A DNA stretch of 64,000 nucleotides from an uncultured Polaribacter sp. (GTDB lineage: Bacteria > Bacteroidota > Bacteroidia > Flavobacteriales > Flavobacteriaceae), in the NCBI RefSeq assembly GCF_947500975.1, contig NZ_CANMUE010000003.1, forward strand, positions 1 through 64,000, written 5' to 3'. The position numbers and the translations under genes are program-made. Shown here one piece after another: positions 16,880-25,864 of this stretch (positions are counted from its first letter, which is position 1; each line of letters begins with the position of its first letter). The notes under the pieces were generated by a model that was not told where the DNA came from, ran no database searches, and worked only from the letters and a program-made list of their open reading frames with translations.

Positions 16880-17659
16880 ATGCAAAATGAATTAAAAATT
16901 GTTGGTATTCAAGCTGATTTAGTTTGGGAAAATCCACAAAAAAACTTAGCTTTTTTTGAAGAGAAAATTAATCCGCTAATAAATGTAGATTTAATTGTTT
17001 TACCAGAAATGTTTACTTCTGGTTTTACTATGAATCCTGAAAATGTGGCTGAAAAAATGAATGGAAATACGGTTTCTTGGATGCAAAAAATAGCATCTAA
17101 AAAACAAGTTGCTATTTGTGGAAGTTTGGTAATTTCTGACAACGAAAACTTTTATAATCGGTTAGTTTTTGTACATCCATCAGGAAAAATTGAGTTTTAT
17201 GATAAAAGGCATTCTTTTACTTTGGCTGGCGAAAATAAAGTATATACCTCTGGCAATAAAAAGCCAATTGTAAACTATAAAGGATGGAAAATCTGTCCGC
17301 TAATTTGTTATGATTTACGTTTTCCTGTTTGGGCTAGAAATAGCGAAAATTACGACGTTTTGCTTTTTATGGCAAATTGGCCAGTAACTAGAATAAAAGC
17401 TTGGGAAACGCTTTTAAAAGCGCGAGCAATTGAAAACATGTGTTTTGTTGTTGGTGTAAATAGAACTGGTTTAGATGCTAATAATTATCAATACTCTGGA
17501 AATTCTTTACTTATTGATTATTTAGGTGAAGAAATTACTAGTTTACAACAAAATGAAGTTGGCATTTTAGAGGCTACTTTTCATAAAGAAAAACAAGATG
17601 CTGTTAGAAATAAACTTGGTTTTTTAAATGATAGAGATTCTTTTACCCTTGATTTGTAA
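16880..17659 (+). CDS. Nitrilase-superfamily amidohydrolase (YafV/omega-amidase-like)
   Basis: A 259-aa protein with the complete catalytic triad: E43 (LPEMFTSGF), K108 (YDKRHSF) and C142 (ICYDLRFPVW). Motif context and length match the YafV/Nit2 branch, which hydrolyses alpha-ketoglutaramate or alpha-ketosuccinamate in the methionine-salvage and glutamine transamination routes; the assignment to omega-amidase is from family resemblance. It is monocistronic and divergent from the AddB-like gene. Confidence 0.9.
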   Translation: MQNELKIVGIQADLVWENPQKNLAFFEEKINPLINVDLIVLPEMFTSGFTMNPENVAEKMNGNTVSWMQKIASKKQVAICGSLVISDNENFYNRLVFVHPSGKIEFYDKRHSFTLAGENKVYTSGNKKPIVNYKGWKICPLICYDLRFPVWARNSENYDVLLFMANWPVTRIKAWETLLKARAIENMCFVVGVNRTGLDANNYQYSGNSLLIDYLGEEITSLQQNEVGILEATFHKEKQDAVRNKLGFLNDRDSFTLDL

Positions 17660-17720
17660 TAAACATGAGATTTAAAATCCTTATAAGTTTTCTGACTTTT
17701 ATGCAGATTTATGCTAATAT

Positions 17721-17755
17721 AAAAAAAGACCCTTCAGTTTTTTTGAAAACTAAAG
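17721..17755 (-). terminator. Terminator for the leftward desaturase operon
   Basis: Arms CTTCAGTTTT (17732-17741) and AAAACTAAAG (17746-17755) pair with one mismatch. On the minus strand the hairpin ends in GGTC then seven T (A-run 17721-17727). It lies about 120 bases past the desaturase stop, so the transcript would include the antisense of the RNA candidate at 17786. Confidence 0.55.
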
Positions 17756-17785
17756 AATCTTTGGATTTTTCTATTTGCTCATAGA

Positions 17786-17870
17786 TAAGCTTAGCCCTGA
17801 TTGAAGCAACTGTTTGAGCTCTTTTTGAGGTACGAAAAAAAGCGAGTGCGAAAAGCAGGAAATAGCTTCT
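17786..17870 (+). ncRNA. Structured RNA candidate, flavo-1-like
   Basis: This segment is visibly less AT-rich than its surroundings and has nested pairing: AAGCT (17787-17791) with AGCTT (17864-17868), CCTG (17796-17799) with CAGG (17856-17859), and an inner stem CTC-TTTTT with AAAAA-GC-GAG around 17819-17846. The strings TAGCCCTGATTGAAGC and AGCAGGAAATAGCTTC match, from memory, a multi-copy element of Flavobacteria that I associate with the Rfam flavo-1 motif. It lies between a plus-strand amidase gene and the end of the desaturase gene. The strand is taken from that resemblance and could be wrong. Function unknown. Confidence 0.5.
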
Positions 17871-17877
17871 TAAAATT

Positions 17878-18858
17878 TTAAGCTGGTAACATCCATTTAA
17901 ACTGAAACTTTGTATCTGGAACCACTATTCTTTCTGTAATTCTGTACATTCTATCAGGTAATTTCATTAAATAATCTCTTGCTTTTTCTGCTTCTGGAGT
18001 TAGGTTTGTGATCTTATCTATTTCCCAAATTTGTGTCAACTTTTTTAAAATATCTACATAATCGAAACCTGTATACACACCTATTCTTTGTGCCACTGTA
18101 GAAAAATTATCAAATAAACTACCTTTAGCACCAAAAGAGTCTCTTAAATGCATGGCTGGCATAACTATTTTATATTTCATCATGTGCTGAAAAGCCAACA
18201 TCATTTCTGAAGGGTCTATCTTAAAAATTTCTTTTACAAACTCTGCATATGCAATATGATGACGCATTTCATCACCTGCAATAATTTTAGACATTTTTGC
18301 CAATGCTTTATGTCCTTTTTTCTTTGCAATTTTTGCTACGTTATTATGAGAAATGTACGTTGCTAGTTCTTGAAAACTTGTATAAATAAAGTTTTTATAT
18401 GGATCTGAAGCTGTACCAATATCAAAACCATCTGCAATTAAATGCTGTGTAGAAATTTCTACTTCGCGCATATTTACACGTCCTGATAAATACAAATATT
18501 TGTTTAAAACATCTCCATGTCTATTTTCTTCAGCGGTCCAAGTTCTTAACCATTTTGCCCATCCATTATCTGGTTTTTGACTTACTCCATCTATATCTAA
18601 TAACCAAGATTCATATGTTGGTAAAGCTTCTTCTGTAATCGTATCACCGACTAAAACGACCCAAAAATCGTCATGTAACTCTTTAGATAATTCTCTAATT
18701 TCTTCTATCTCAGATATAAAATTATCTTTTTGAGAATTCGGTAAAAAATCTGTTGGTTGCCAAATTTTTTCTGGCGGAATTAGAAATTTTTCTACAAAAG
18801 AGTCAATTTTTTTTTCAAGTGTTAACATCACTTCAATTCTAATATTTTGTATGGACAT
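17878..18858 (-). CDS. Acyl-ACP desaturase (stearoyl-ACP desaturase family)
   Basis: A 326-aa soluble di-iron desaturase. Iron ligands are seen in EENRHGD (E110/E111 and H114) and GDEMRHH (195-201), plus E164 in SFQELATYISH. It introduces a double bond into acyl-ACP, adjusting membrane fluidity, which suits a cold-water organism. The gene directly downstream of PlsC (4 bases apart) and a small membrane gene forms a three-gene operon read leftward, linking desaturation with phospholipid assembly. Confidence 0.92.
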   Translation of the reverse strand: MSIQNIRIEVMLTLEKKIDSFVEKFLIPPEKIWQPTDFLPNSQKDNFISEIEEIRELSKELHDDFWVVLVGDTITEEALPTYESWLLDIDGVSQKPDNGWAKWLRTWTAEENRHGDVLNKYLYLSGRVNMREVEISTQHLIADGFDIGTASDPYKNFIYTSFQELATYISHNNVAKIAKKKGHKALAKMSKIIAGDEMRHHIAYAEFVKEIFKIDPSEMMLAFQHMMKYKIVMPAMHLRDSFGAKGSLFDNFSTVAQRIGVYTGFDYVDILKKLTQIWEIDKITNLTPEAEKARDYLMKLPDRMYRITERIVVPDTKFQFKWMLPA

Positions 18859-18862
18859 TTTT

Positions 18863-19591
18863 TTAGTTTATGTGTTCCTTTATTATTTTTTCTGTTTCTG
18901 AAAGAAGTTCATCAAAAGGCAACGAACTTATTTTTATTGGTGCATGTGTTGTTATAGTAATTGGGCTAAAAACACCTAAAGGATATTTTCCATATTTAAA
19001 CACTTTCCAAGAATTATTAATAGTTAAAGGTACTATGTATGAATCTTTATTATATTTTGTTATCACTTTTAATCCGTTAATTGCAAAGGTTTTGGGCTTG
19101 CCATTTCTACTTCGTGTTCCTTCGGGAAAAATAACTGCTGACCATTTATTTTTATGTACTCTTTTTGAAAAATTGACTAATTCAGAAATGGCTTGTTTTG
19201 AATCTTTTCTATCAATTAAAGCTGCACCTCCATGTCGTAAATTGAATGATATACTTGGTATACCTTTACCTAATTCTTTTTTTGACACAAACTTCGGGAT
19301 ATGTTTTCTGAAATACCAAATAATTGGGGGAATGTCAAACATTCCTTGATGGTTGGACACAAAAATGATATTTGTATTTTCAGGTATTTGTTGCTCGTTT
19401 TTCAAACGAACTGTAATTCCTAAAATAAGTAAGCTTTTTATGAGAAACCAATTCATAATATCTACTACTTTTTGATGCCCATTTTGACCAAAAAGTTTTA
19501 ATCCAATCCATTGCAAAGGATGAAAAATAAGTAGTAGTAAAAAAAACACCAATACAAAAATTGGTGATAATATATGACTTAAAACTTTCAT
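18863..19591 (-). CDS. 1-acyl-sn-glycerol-3-phosphate acyltransferase (PlsC family)
   Basis: A 242-aa protein with N-terminal membrane helices (about 5-25 and 45-62), the catalytic HxxxxD motif NHQGMFD (H81-D86), and the glycerol-phosphate-binding FPEGTRSRNG (about 157-166). It transfers a second acyl chain to lysophosphatidic acid at the inner membrane. It sits one base after the small membrane gene and four before the desaturase, consistent with one transcript. Confidence 0.92.
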   Translation of the reverse strand: MKVLSHILSPIFVLVFFLLLLIFHPLQWIGLKLFGQNGHQKVVDIMNWFLIKSLLILGITVRLKNEQQIPENTNIIFVSNHQGMFDIPPIIWYFRKHIPKFVSKKELGKGIPSISFNLRHGGAALIDRKDSKQAISELVNFSKRVHKNKWSAVIFPEGTRSRNGKPKTFAINGLKVITKYNKDSYIVPLTINNSWKVFKYGKYPLGVFSPITITTHAPIKISSLPFDELLSETEKIIKEHIN

Positions 19592-19592
19592 G

Positions 19593-20015
19593 TTAGAACC
19601 AGTTATTCCAAGGAATTCTTGAAAGTATTAAAAGTAAAGCTATACCATAAAAAATGGCAAAGGTTTTAAACTTAGAAGAATCTGTTGTTTTCTTTTTATG
19701 CTTAGACCAACCAATTGTTATTAATACAATTGCTAATATCATCATAATTGGGTGTTCTATAGCTAAAAGTCTAGTTGTTTTTTCGCTCATAACTTCAGTT
19801 CCGTTATCTTTTAAGGATTTATACCATGGTGACATAAAATACCATCCTAAACCTATTAATAATTGAATATGAGAAACTATCAGTGTAAATAACCCTAAAC
19901 GTAAATCTTTGTCTGTAAATTGTTTTTTTTGAGTTAGTCCAATTATTGCATTTACAACTGCAAAAATAAGAATGACTAAAACTAAATACGCCCAATAAGA
20001 GTGTATATCTTTCAT
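19593..20015 (-). CDS. Four-helix membrane protein annotated as cytochrome b-like in Flavobacteria
   Basis: A 140-aa protein with four membrane helices (about 7-27, 41-60, 85-103, 118-136). Conserved-looking histidines occur in the helices (SHIQLLIG, IEHPIMM), which could ligate haem. Orthologues in Flavobacteriaceae are often labelled cytochrome B without direct proof. Being first in the operon with PlsC and the desaturase, it might supply electrons for desaturation; this is inference. A minus-strand TAACTTTG at 20043-20050 could be its -7 box. Confidence 0.75.
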   Translation of the reverse strand: MKDIHSYWAYLVLVILIFAVVNAIIGLTQKKQFTDKDLRLGLFTLIVSHIQLLIGLGWYFMSPWYKSLKDNGTEVMSEKTTRLLAIEHPIMMILAIVLITIGWSKHKKKTTDSSKFKTFAIFYGIALLLILSRIPWNNWF

Positions 20016-20068
20016 AATAATAGTTGGTTTTTTTAGTTCTTACAAAGTTACTAATTTTTATGCATAAA

Positions 20069-20094
20069 AAAACCACCTCGTTTGAGGTGGTTTT
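20069..20094 (-). terminator. Terminator of the first TonB receptor gene
   Basis: Perfect arms AAAACCACCTC (20069-20079) and GAGGTGGTTTT (20084-20094) with a 4-base loop. T continues on the minus strand. It separates the receptor gene from the lipid operon. Confidence 0.85.
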
Positions 20095-20122
20095 AAAAAT
20101 TATGATTTTAAAAAATTTCTTC

Positions 20123-22732
20123 TTAGAAGTTATATCTAACACTAAAGTTCCAAGTAGTACCCAAACCAATAAAACCTCTATTAGAAGCATCTACTCCTAA
20201 ATAAGTATCACTAGCACTTGTAGTAGCAATATTACTTGATAATTCAGATATATATTCTTTATTTAGAACGTTATTAACGTTTGCTCTAAAGTTAAGAGAT
20301 TTAGATTTATCTTCTCCAAGGTTTAATTTGAATGAAGCTCCAACATCTAATAAACCAAATGAAGGTAACTCTAAATTATCTTTTACAGCACCAACATTTG
20401 CATATAATTGATCGTAAAATCTATAATCTGAATCTATACTGAAGTTATCAACTATTTGATAATCAAAACCTAAACCTGCTGTAAATTGAGCTGCATCACC
20501 AACCTTTCCTCCGTCAACATCTACAGAAGAAGAAGCTCCAATAATATTTCTATCTTCATCTAAAGTTACAGAAGTTACTTCTCCCACATACTCCCAATCA
20601 CCAGCAGAAACAAATCCTTTTAATTTAAAATTAGATGAAATATTTGCTATAAAATCTAACTCAACTCCTTTATGATATTGACTTTGACCAGTAGTTTGAG
20701 TAATTTCAATTGCACCTGTTGTAGCATCAACATCTGTAGCTCCATCAACTCTGTCCCTCCAACTTGTACTATATAAGTTAAGGTTTGCGCTAAAAAATTC
20801 TGTTTTTAAATTATACCCCATCTCTAAACCAAAAATCTTTTCATTCTGAGAAACTGGGTTAATAGAATTATCATAATTATTAAAAATATTATCATGATAA
20901 GGTTGACGAGAATAATAACCTGTATTCATATACACATTACTAATTTCTGATAATTTAAACCCAGCACCAATTTTTAGGTTATATCCAATATTGTTTACTT
21001 TTTCAGAATCTTGGTGTTCTGCTTCGTAATCATATCTATCAAACCTTTGGTGATTTTGAGACGATATAGAACCTTGGAAAAACGCAGAAATTATTTCATC
21101 TGAATATTCTAATTGAGTAAATATACCACCATAGGAAATTCTTTCACTACTATCATAATCTATTCTTTGATCTTCACCAGCAGAACTAAACATAGTCTCC
21201 CACGGGTTAGCATTAAAACTTTCTGTAGCGGTTACCTCAACAGTAGCACCAACTCTATTATGAGTATTGTCTTTTAAAGTTCTATCTTCTGTCCAAGAAG
21301 TTAAACCATGAAAATTTTCTACTTGTCTAAAGTGAGTACCGTAATAAGTTCTTAAATCAGCACCTATATTCCATGTTAAGTTTTCATTAAGCTCATGCTC
21401 AAAACTAGATACCACACCATACCAAGCATGGTTATTCATTGAAGCTCTAGTTATATAAGTATCATTACCCCATGTTCCAGCTCCACCTGAAGCTGCGTTG
21501 TTTGCATAAATTGCATCATAATCAATTCTACCTTCATCAGTTCTAACTCTGCTACCTCTGTTACCAGTTCCACCTCCTGTACCAAAAGAAGCATATAAAA
21601 CAGTTGATAAAGTAGAAGCATCAGAAATAGTATAATCCCAGTTTAAGTTTAATACTGGTTTATGATAAAAGTTTCTTCTTTCTGTCATGTACTCACCATT
21701 ATAAGTACCCCAATTGCTGTTATACTTGTTTCCATAAGTTGCATAATTACTAAGACTTTTAGTATAGTTTTGATCATGCCATTGTGGTGCTCCAGTAATT
21801 AAGAAGTTAAAATTATTATTATCATTTGGTTTATAACCAAATGAGATAAAATAAGTTTGTCCTTGACCTTTATTACCTTCATTATAACCATCACCTTGCC
21901 AGTGAGACAACATAACACTTGCTCCCCAACCATTTTCTTTTACACCTGTATTATAAGAAGCTGTTACCTTGTAAAAGTTATCGTTTGCTGTACCAGAATA
22001 AAAATAACCACCTTCATTTTTATCTGTTGTTTTTGTTACAAAGTTCATTGTACCACCAACTGAAGAAATTGCTAATTTAGAAGCTCCTAAACCTCTCTGA
22101 ATTTGAACTGCAGTAGCAATATCATTAACTCCAGTCCAGTTAGACCAGTACATTTTTCCATCTTCCATCCCATTAATTGGTTGTCCATTTAATAAGAAAG
22201 CTGTATTTGTTTGATCAAAACCACGTACAGAAATTCTAGAATCTCCAAAACCTCCAGATTGTCCAGCTACATATATAGAAGGAGTGTTCACTAAAGCCAT
22301 AGTAACGTCTTGTGTTCCTATTTTCTTTTGAATTTCTGCAGCTTTAATTGTTGATACGGCTATAGGTGTTTTTCTTCCACCTGCTAAATCAATCACCCCT
22401 TTACCTACAATCACAATTTCATCTAAAGAATCAGCATCAACATCTAATTGAATTGAACCTAAAACAAAATTTGAAGAAGTAAAAGAAACTTCTTTTGATT
22501 TGTACCCTATGTAAGAAATTACAAGAACACCAGAATTAGATGTAGATTTTAAAGTAAACTTTCCATCAAAATCTGTATTTATTCCAATAGTAGTTCCTTT
22601 TACTAAAACACTTGCTCCAGGTAAAGGTTGACTTGATTCGTCTACAACTGTACCTGTAATTCTAGTTTGTCCTAAAATTGTAGCTGTTACAAAAAACAAA
22701 GCTATAAATAATAAGTTTTTAAAATTTTTCAT
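20123..22732 (-). CDS. TonB-dependent outer membrane receptor with carboxypeptidase-regulatory-like domain
   Basis: An 869-aa protein: signal peptide (1-21, ending LGQ), a carboxypeptidase-regulatory-like domain (23-105, RITGTVVDESSQPLPGASVLVKG), a plug (about 110-230, DSRISVRGFDQTNTAFLLNGQPINGMEDG and SSVGGTMNFVTK) and a beta-barrel ending in the aromatic GTTWNFSVRYNF. It lacks an adjacent SusD partner, so it is not a SusC-type glycan importer; plug and barrel recall FecA-like or small-molecule receptors. It imports an unknown ligand across the outer membrane using TonB energy. It has its own terminator, and is separated from pgi by about 200 bases. Confidence 0.9.
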   Translation of the reverse strand: MKNFKNLLFIALFFVTATILGQTRITGTVVDESSQPLPGASVLVKGTTIGINTDFDGKFTLKSTSNSGVLVISYIGYKSKEVSFTSSNFVLGSIQLDVDADSLDEIVIVGKGVIDLAGGRKTPIAVSTIKAAEIQKKIGTQDVTMALVNTPSIYVAGQSGGFGDSRISVRGFDQTNTAFLLNGQPINGMEDGKMYWSNWTGVNDIATAVQIQRGLGASKLAISSVGGTMNFVTKTTDKNEGGYFYSGTANDNFYKVTASYNTGVKENGWGASVMLSHWQGDGYNEGNKGQGQTYFISFGYKPNDNNNFNFLITGAPQWHDQNYTKSLSNYATYGNKYNSNWGTYNGEYMTERRNFYHKPVLNLNWDYTISDASTLSTVLYASFGTGGGTGNRGSRVRTDEGRIDYDAIYANNAASGGAGTWGNDTYITRASMNNHAWYGVVSSFEHELNENLTWNIGADLRTYYGTHFRQVENFHGLTSWTEDRTLKDNTHNRVGATVEVTATESFNANPWETMFSSAGEDQRIDYDSSERISYGGIFTQLEYSDEIISAFFQGSISSQNHQRFDRYDYEAEHQDSEKVNNIGYNLKIGAGFKLSEISNVYMNTGYYSRQPYHDNIFNNYDNSINPVSQNEKIFGLEMGYNLKTEFFSANLNLYSTSWRDRVDGATDVDATTGAIEITQTTGQSQYHKGVELDFIANISSNFKLKGFVSAGDWEYVGEVTSVTLDEDRNIIGASSSVDVDGGKVGDAAQFTAGLGFDYQIVDNFSIDSDYRFYDQLYANVGAVKDNLELPSFGLLDVGASFKLNLGEDKSKSLNFRANVNNVLNKEYISELSSNIATTSASDTYLGVDASNRGFIGLGTTWNFSVRYNF

Positions 22733-22928
22733 TATTTGAATTTATATTATTAAATGTTCTGCAAAATTCTAGCTTTTGCATCACTCGTATGTTAATTTAA
22801 CGTTAAGCTTTAACAAAAAATTAAGATATTTAAAAGTAAATAAACTGGCTTTTAATTACTGTTTACTAATTAGTTAAATATCAACAACCTTATTAACAAA
22901 ATTAAAAACAAATGTTAAATTTTAAATT

Positions 22929-24494
22929 TTATTGATTTAATAATTTTTTTGCCAATTCTTTGCCTAATTCCACTCCAAATTGATCATAACTGTAAATATT
23001 CCATAAAACACCTTGTGTGTATATTTTATGTTCATATAAAGCAACTAACTTACCTAAAGAATTAGGTGTCAACTTATCAAAAAGAATAGCATTGCTTGGC
23101 CTGTTACCTTCAAAAACTTTAAATGGTAATAATGTTGCTATTTTATCTTCATTGCCAGAAACCTTTAACTCTAAATGAACTTCTTCTTTTGACTTACCAA
23201 AAGCCAGAGCATCCATTTGTCCATAATAGTTTGCCATTAATTTTTTGTGATGATCGGTTAAACCATATAAAGATTCTTTATACCCTATAAAATCTGCAGG
23301 AATTAATTTTGTACCTTGATGCACCAATTGCATAAAAGCATGCTGCATATTTGTACCTGTACTTCCCCAAACAATAGTACCAGTTTGATAGTTTACCTTA
23401 TTTCCATTTCTATCCACTCCTTTTCCATTACTTTCCATAATTGCTTGTTGCAAATAGTCTGGTATTTTTTTTAAGTATTGAGAGTAGGGTAATACAGCTT
23501 CAGTTTCAGCTCCATAAAAATTATTATACCATATACTTAATAATGCTAAAATAACTGGAATGTTTTGATCAAATTCTTCATTTCTAAAATGAAGATCCAT
23601 TTCTTCAGCTCCATCTAAAAGTGCTCTATAATTATTAAAACCTACAGACAAACTTATTGATAAACCAACTGCAGACCAAAGAGAGAAACGACCACCAACC
23701 CAGTCCCACATTGGAAAAACGTTGCTTTTATTGATGCCAAAATTATCTATTGCTACTAAATTTGTAGAAACTGCCACAAAATGTTTTGGAATATCAAAAA
23801 TGGTTGCCGATTTTAAAAACCAATTTTTTATAGTTTCAGCATTTGAAATCGTTTCTTGTGTAGTAAATGTTTTTGAAACGATTACAAAAAGGGTCGTTTC
23901 TGGGTTTAAATTTTTAATGATTTCTGATACATGATCTCCATCAATATTAGAAACAAAATGAGTGTTTAATTGATTTTTATAGAATTTTAATGACTCAACA
24001 ATCATATCTGGTCCAAGATCAGAACCTCCAATTCCAATATTTACAATATCAGTTATTGATTTTCCGGTATACCCTTTCCATTTCCCTGAAATAACCTTAT
24101 TACTAAAACTTCTTATTTTTCTTAAGGCAGATTGTATTTGAGGTTTTATGTTTTTACCTTCAACCAAAACAGGCTCATCACTATTGCTTCTTAAAGCAGT
24201 GTGCATTACCGCTCTACCCTCTGTAACGTTAATTTTTTCTCCTAAAAACTGACTTTCAATTGCTTCTTTTAATCCTACTTCTTTTGCTAAATCAACTAAC
24301 AAACTTATTGTTTTATCTGTGATTCTATTTTTAGAAAAATCAACAAATAAATCATTAAGTTCTAAAGAAAACTTTTCTTTTCTATTCTCTTCTTTTGCTA
24401 AATCTTTAATATTAATTTTATGGATTTCATTAAAATGATCTTCTAATTTTTTCCAAGCAATGGTGGAAGTTGGGTTGATGTTTTGTAATGCCAT
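22929..24494 (-). CDS. pgi: Glucose-6-phosphate isomerase
   Basis: A 521-aa enzyme with the sugar-phosphate-binding motifs GIGGSDLGPDM (about 153-163) and SKTFTTQETISNA, the catalytic Glu region ESNGKGVDRNG, the His in HQGTKLIPADF, and a C-terminal ALYEHKIYTQG lysine. It interconverts glucose-6-phosphate and fructose-6-phosphate in glycolysis. It lies 3 bases after the M23 gene; the order TDO-DUF3108-M23-pgi is a conserved flavobacterial arrangement as I recall. Confidence 0.96.
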   Translation of the reverse strand: MALQNINPTSTIAWKKLEDHFNEIHKINIKDLAKEENRKEKFSLELNDLFVDFSKNRITDKTISLLVDLAKEVGLKEAIESQFLGEKINVTEGRAVMHTALRSNSDEPVLVEGKNIKPQIQSALRKIRSFSNKVISGKWKGYTGKSITDIVNIGIGGSDLGPDMIVESLKFYKNQLNTHFVSNIDGDHVSEIIKNLNPETTLFVIVSKTFTTQETISNAETIKNWFLKSATIFDIPKHFVAVSTNLVAIDNFGINKSNVFPMWDWVGGRFSLWSAVGLSISLSVGFNNYRALLDGAEEMDLHFRNEEFDQNIPVILALLSIWYNNFYGAETEAVLPYSQYLKKIPDYLQQAIMESNGKGVDRNGNKVNYQTGTIVWGSTGTNMQHAFMQLVHQGTKLIPADFIGYKESLYGLTDHHKKLMANYYGQMDALAFGKSKEEVHLELKVSGNEDKIATLLPFKVFEGNRPSNAILFDKLTPNSLGKLVALYEHKIYTQGVLWNIYSYDQFGVELGKELAKKLLNQ

Positions 24495-24497
24495 TTT

Positions 24498-25763
24498 TTA
24501 ATTTTCTGCAATAGTTTCTTTAATAAATTCTGGTTCTTGAACAGGCATTTTATTATAATCTAATTGATTTTTTAATGGTTTTATATACTCAAAATACCTA
24601 GGTTTTATACTTTCTTTTAAGGGCTCTGCTGTAGGAAGTTTTTCTTTAAATGGGTCTACTTCTTTACCATTTTTCCAGAAACGATAGCATACATGATTTC
24701 CAGAACTACTACCCGTTGAACCAACATAACCAATAATATCTCCTTGTTTTACAAAATCGCCAACTTTTGCTTTTCTTCTACTCATATGAAAATACTTAGT
24801 AGTATAAATACTATTATGCTTTACTGCTACGTAAATACCATTACCGCCTTTTCTTCTAGATTCTACAACAGTTCCGTTTGCTGTACTCATAATTGGAGTA
24901 CCGTTTGCAGCTGCAAAATCTGTACCTCTATGAGGTCTAACCCTATAACCGTAATGAGCAATTCTTCTTTTTAAATTGTATTTTGATGAAATTCTGTATT
25001 TAAATTTTATGGGTGATTTTAAAAATTGACTACGCAACATATTACCTTCTTCGTTATAAAACTCTGGAATGTTTTTTATTGAATCTGCTATAAATCTAAA
25101 AGCGTATAAATCTTCTCCTTTATGTTTAAATACTGCAGATTTAACTTTTCCGTACCCAGCAAAAGTGGAATCGTCTATAAACTTTTCTTCATAAATAAAT
25201 TTAAAAGAATCTCCTTTTTGAAGCTTATAAAAATCTAAAGTCCAAGCATAAATATCTGCAATTGTATATGTTAAATTTGGTTTTAAACCTAAGCTATCCA
25301 TTGTAACAGAAAGATTTGAGTTGATAACTCCGCTCACCTCTTTTTCTATTACTTTAATTGGTTTTTGAAAATTAGTTGCAGTAATTAAAGAATCTTTAAA
25401 ATCTAAAATTGTTGCATTTATTTTATCGTGTTTATAAATAAATACTTGTGCTTTTTCTAAAGAATCTTTGCTTGCTAAAATTGTATAAGGTTTACCAGTT
25501 CTTACTCTTCTTACATCAAAAACATCTTTAATTGAAGTTGCAATTTGATTTATTGTTGGATAAGGTACATGATACTTATCTAAAATAGCTCCAAAACTGT
25601 CACCATTTTTAATGGTATCTTGAATAACTTTATAGTCATCAATTTTATATCCAAATCTTATTTCAGGTATTTTCTCTTCAACTTTAATATGGGTCTTTTC
25701 TATTTCTTTTTTACATGAAGAAAAAGAAAGGATAAGTACTAAAATAACGACAATATTTTTCAA
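24498..25763 (-). CDS. M23 family metallopeptidase lipoprotein
   Basis: About 421 aa from the TTG at 25763, which gives a compact lipoprotein signal (MKNIVVILVLILSFSSC, lipobox Cys at residue 17). The longer frame from a TTG at 25826 contains a TATTTTTG promoter box and is rejected. A LysM-like/OapA-like region follows (NGDSFGAILDKYHVPYPTINQ), and the C-terminal LytM domain has HRGTDFAA with the zinc His and Asp, and GNHVCYRFW in place of the usual HLHFE, a variant common in Bacteroidota. It probably cleaves cross-linked peptidoglycan from the outer-membrane side. It is co-transcribed with pgi. Confidence 0.88.
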   Translation of the reverse strand: MKNIVVILVLILSFSSCKKEIEKTHIKVEEKIPEIRFGYKIDDYKVIQDTIKNGDSFGAILDKYHVPYPTINQIATSIKDVFDVRRVRTGKPYTILASKDSLEKAQVFIYKHDKINATILDFKDSLITATNFQKPIKVIEKEVSGVINSNLSVTMDSLGLKPNLTYTIADIYAWTLDFYKLQKGDSFKFIYEEKFIDDSTFAGYGKVKSAVFKHKGEDLYAFRFIADSIKNIPEFYNEEGNMLRSQFLKSPIKFKYRISSKYNLKRRIAHYGYRVRPHRGTDFAAANGTPIMSTANGTVVESRRKGGNGIYVAVKHNSIYTTKYFHMSRRKAKVGDFVKQGDIIGYVGSTGSSSGNHVCYRFWKNGKEVDPFKEKLPTAEPLKESIKPRYFEYIKPLKNQLDYNKMPVQEPEFIKETIAEN

Positions 25764-25790
25764 TGATTTATAGTATTTTTGGATAGAACT

Positions 25791-25798
25791 CAAAAATA
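25791..25798 (-). promoter_or_regulatory. -7 box of the M23-pgi transcript
   Basis: CAAAAATA on the plus strand is TATTTTTG on the minus strand. A TTTG (minus strand, 25824-25827) lies 25 bases upstream, slightly further than the usual 19-23. Transcription would start near 25784, before the TTG start at 25763. Confidence 0.45.
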
Positions 25799-25864
25799 CA
25801 AATAAAATTGATTTATTCTGAATCAAATAACAGAACTTGCTACAAGGGTTTCGTTAAAGTTTTT

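Noticed and set aside
17665..17784. 39-codon plus-strand frame starting MRFKILISFLTFMQ, with a signal-peptide look
   Set aside because: It runs through the hairpin interpreted as the minus-strand terminator and ends abruptly just before the RNA candidate; no sign of a mature domain.
18870..19349. 159-codon plus-strand frame antisense to plsC
   Set aside because: Shadow frame; the opposite strand has clear catalytic motifs.
20123..22732. SusC/SusD-type glycan uptake locus
   Set aside because: No SusD gene or glycoside hydrolase is adjacent and the plug lacks the SusC-type arrangement; called a generic TonB receptor instead.
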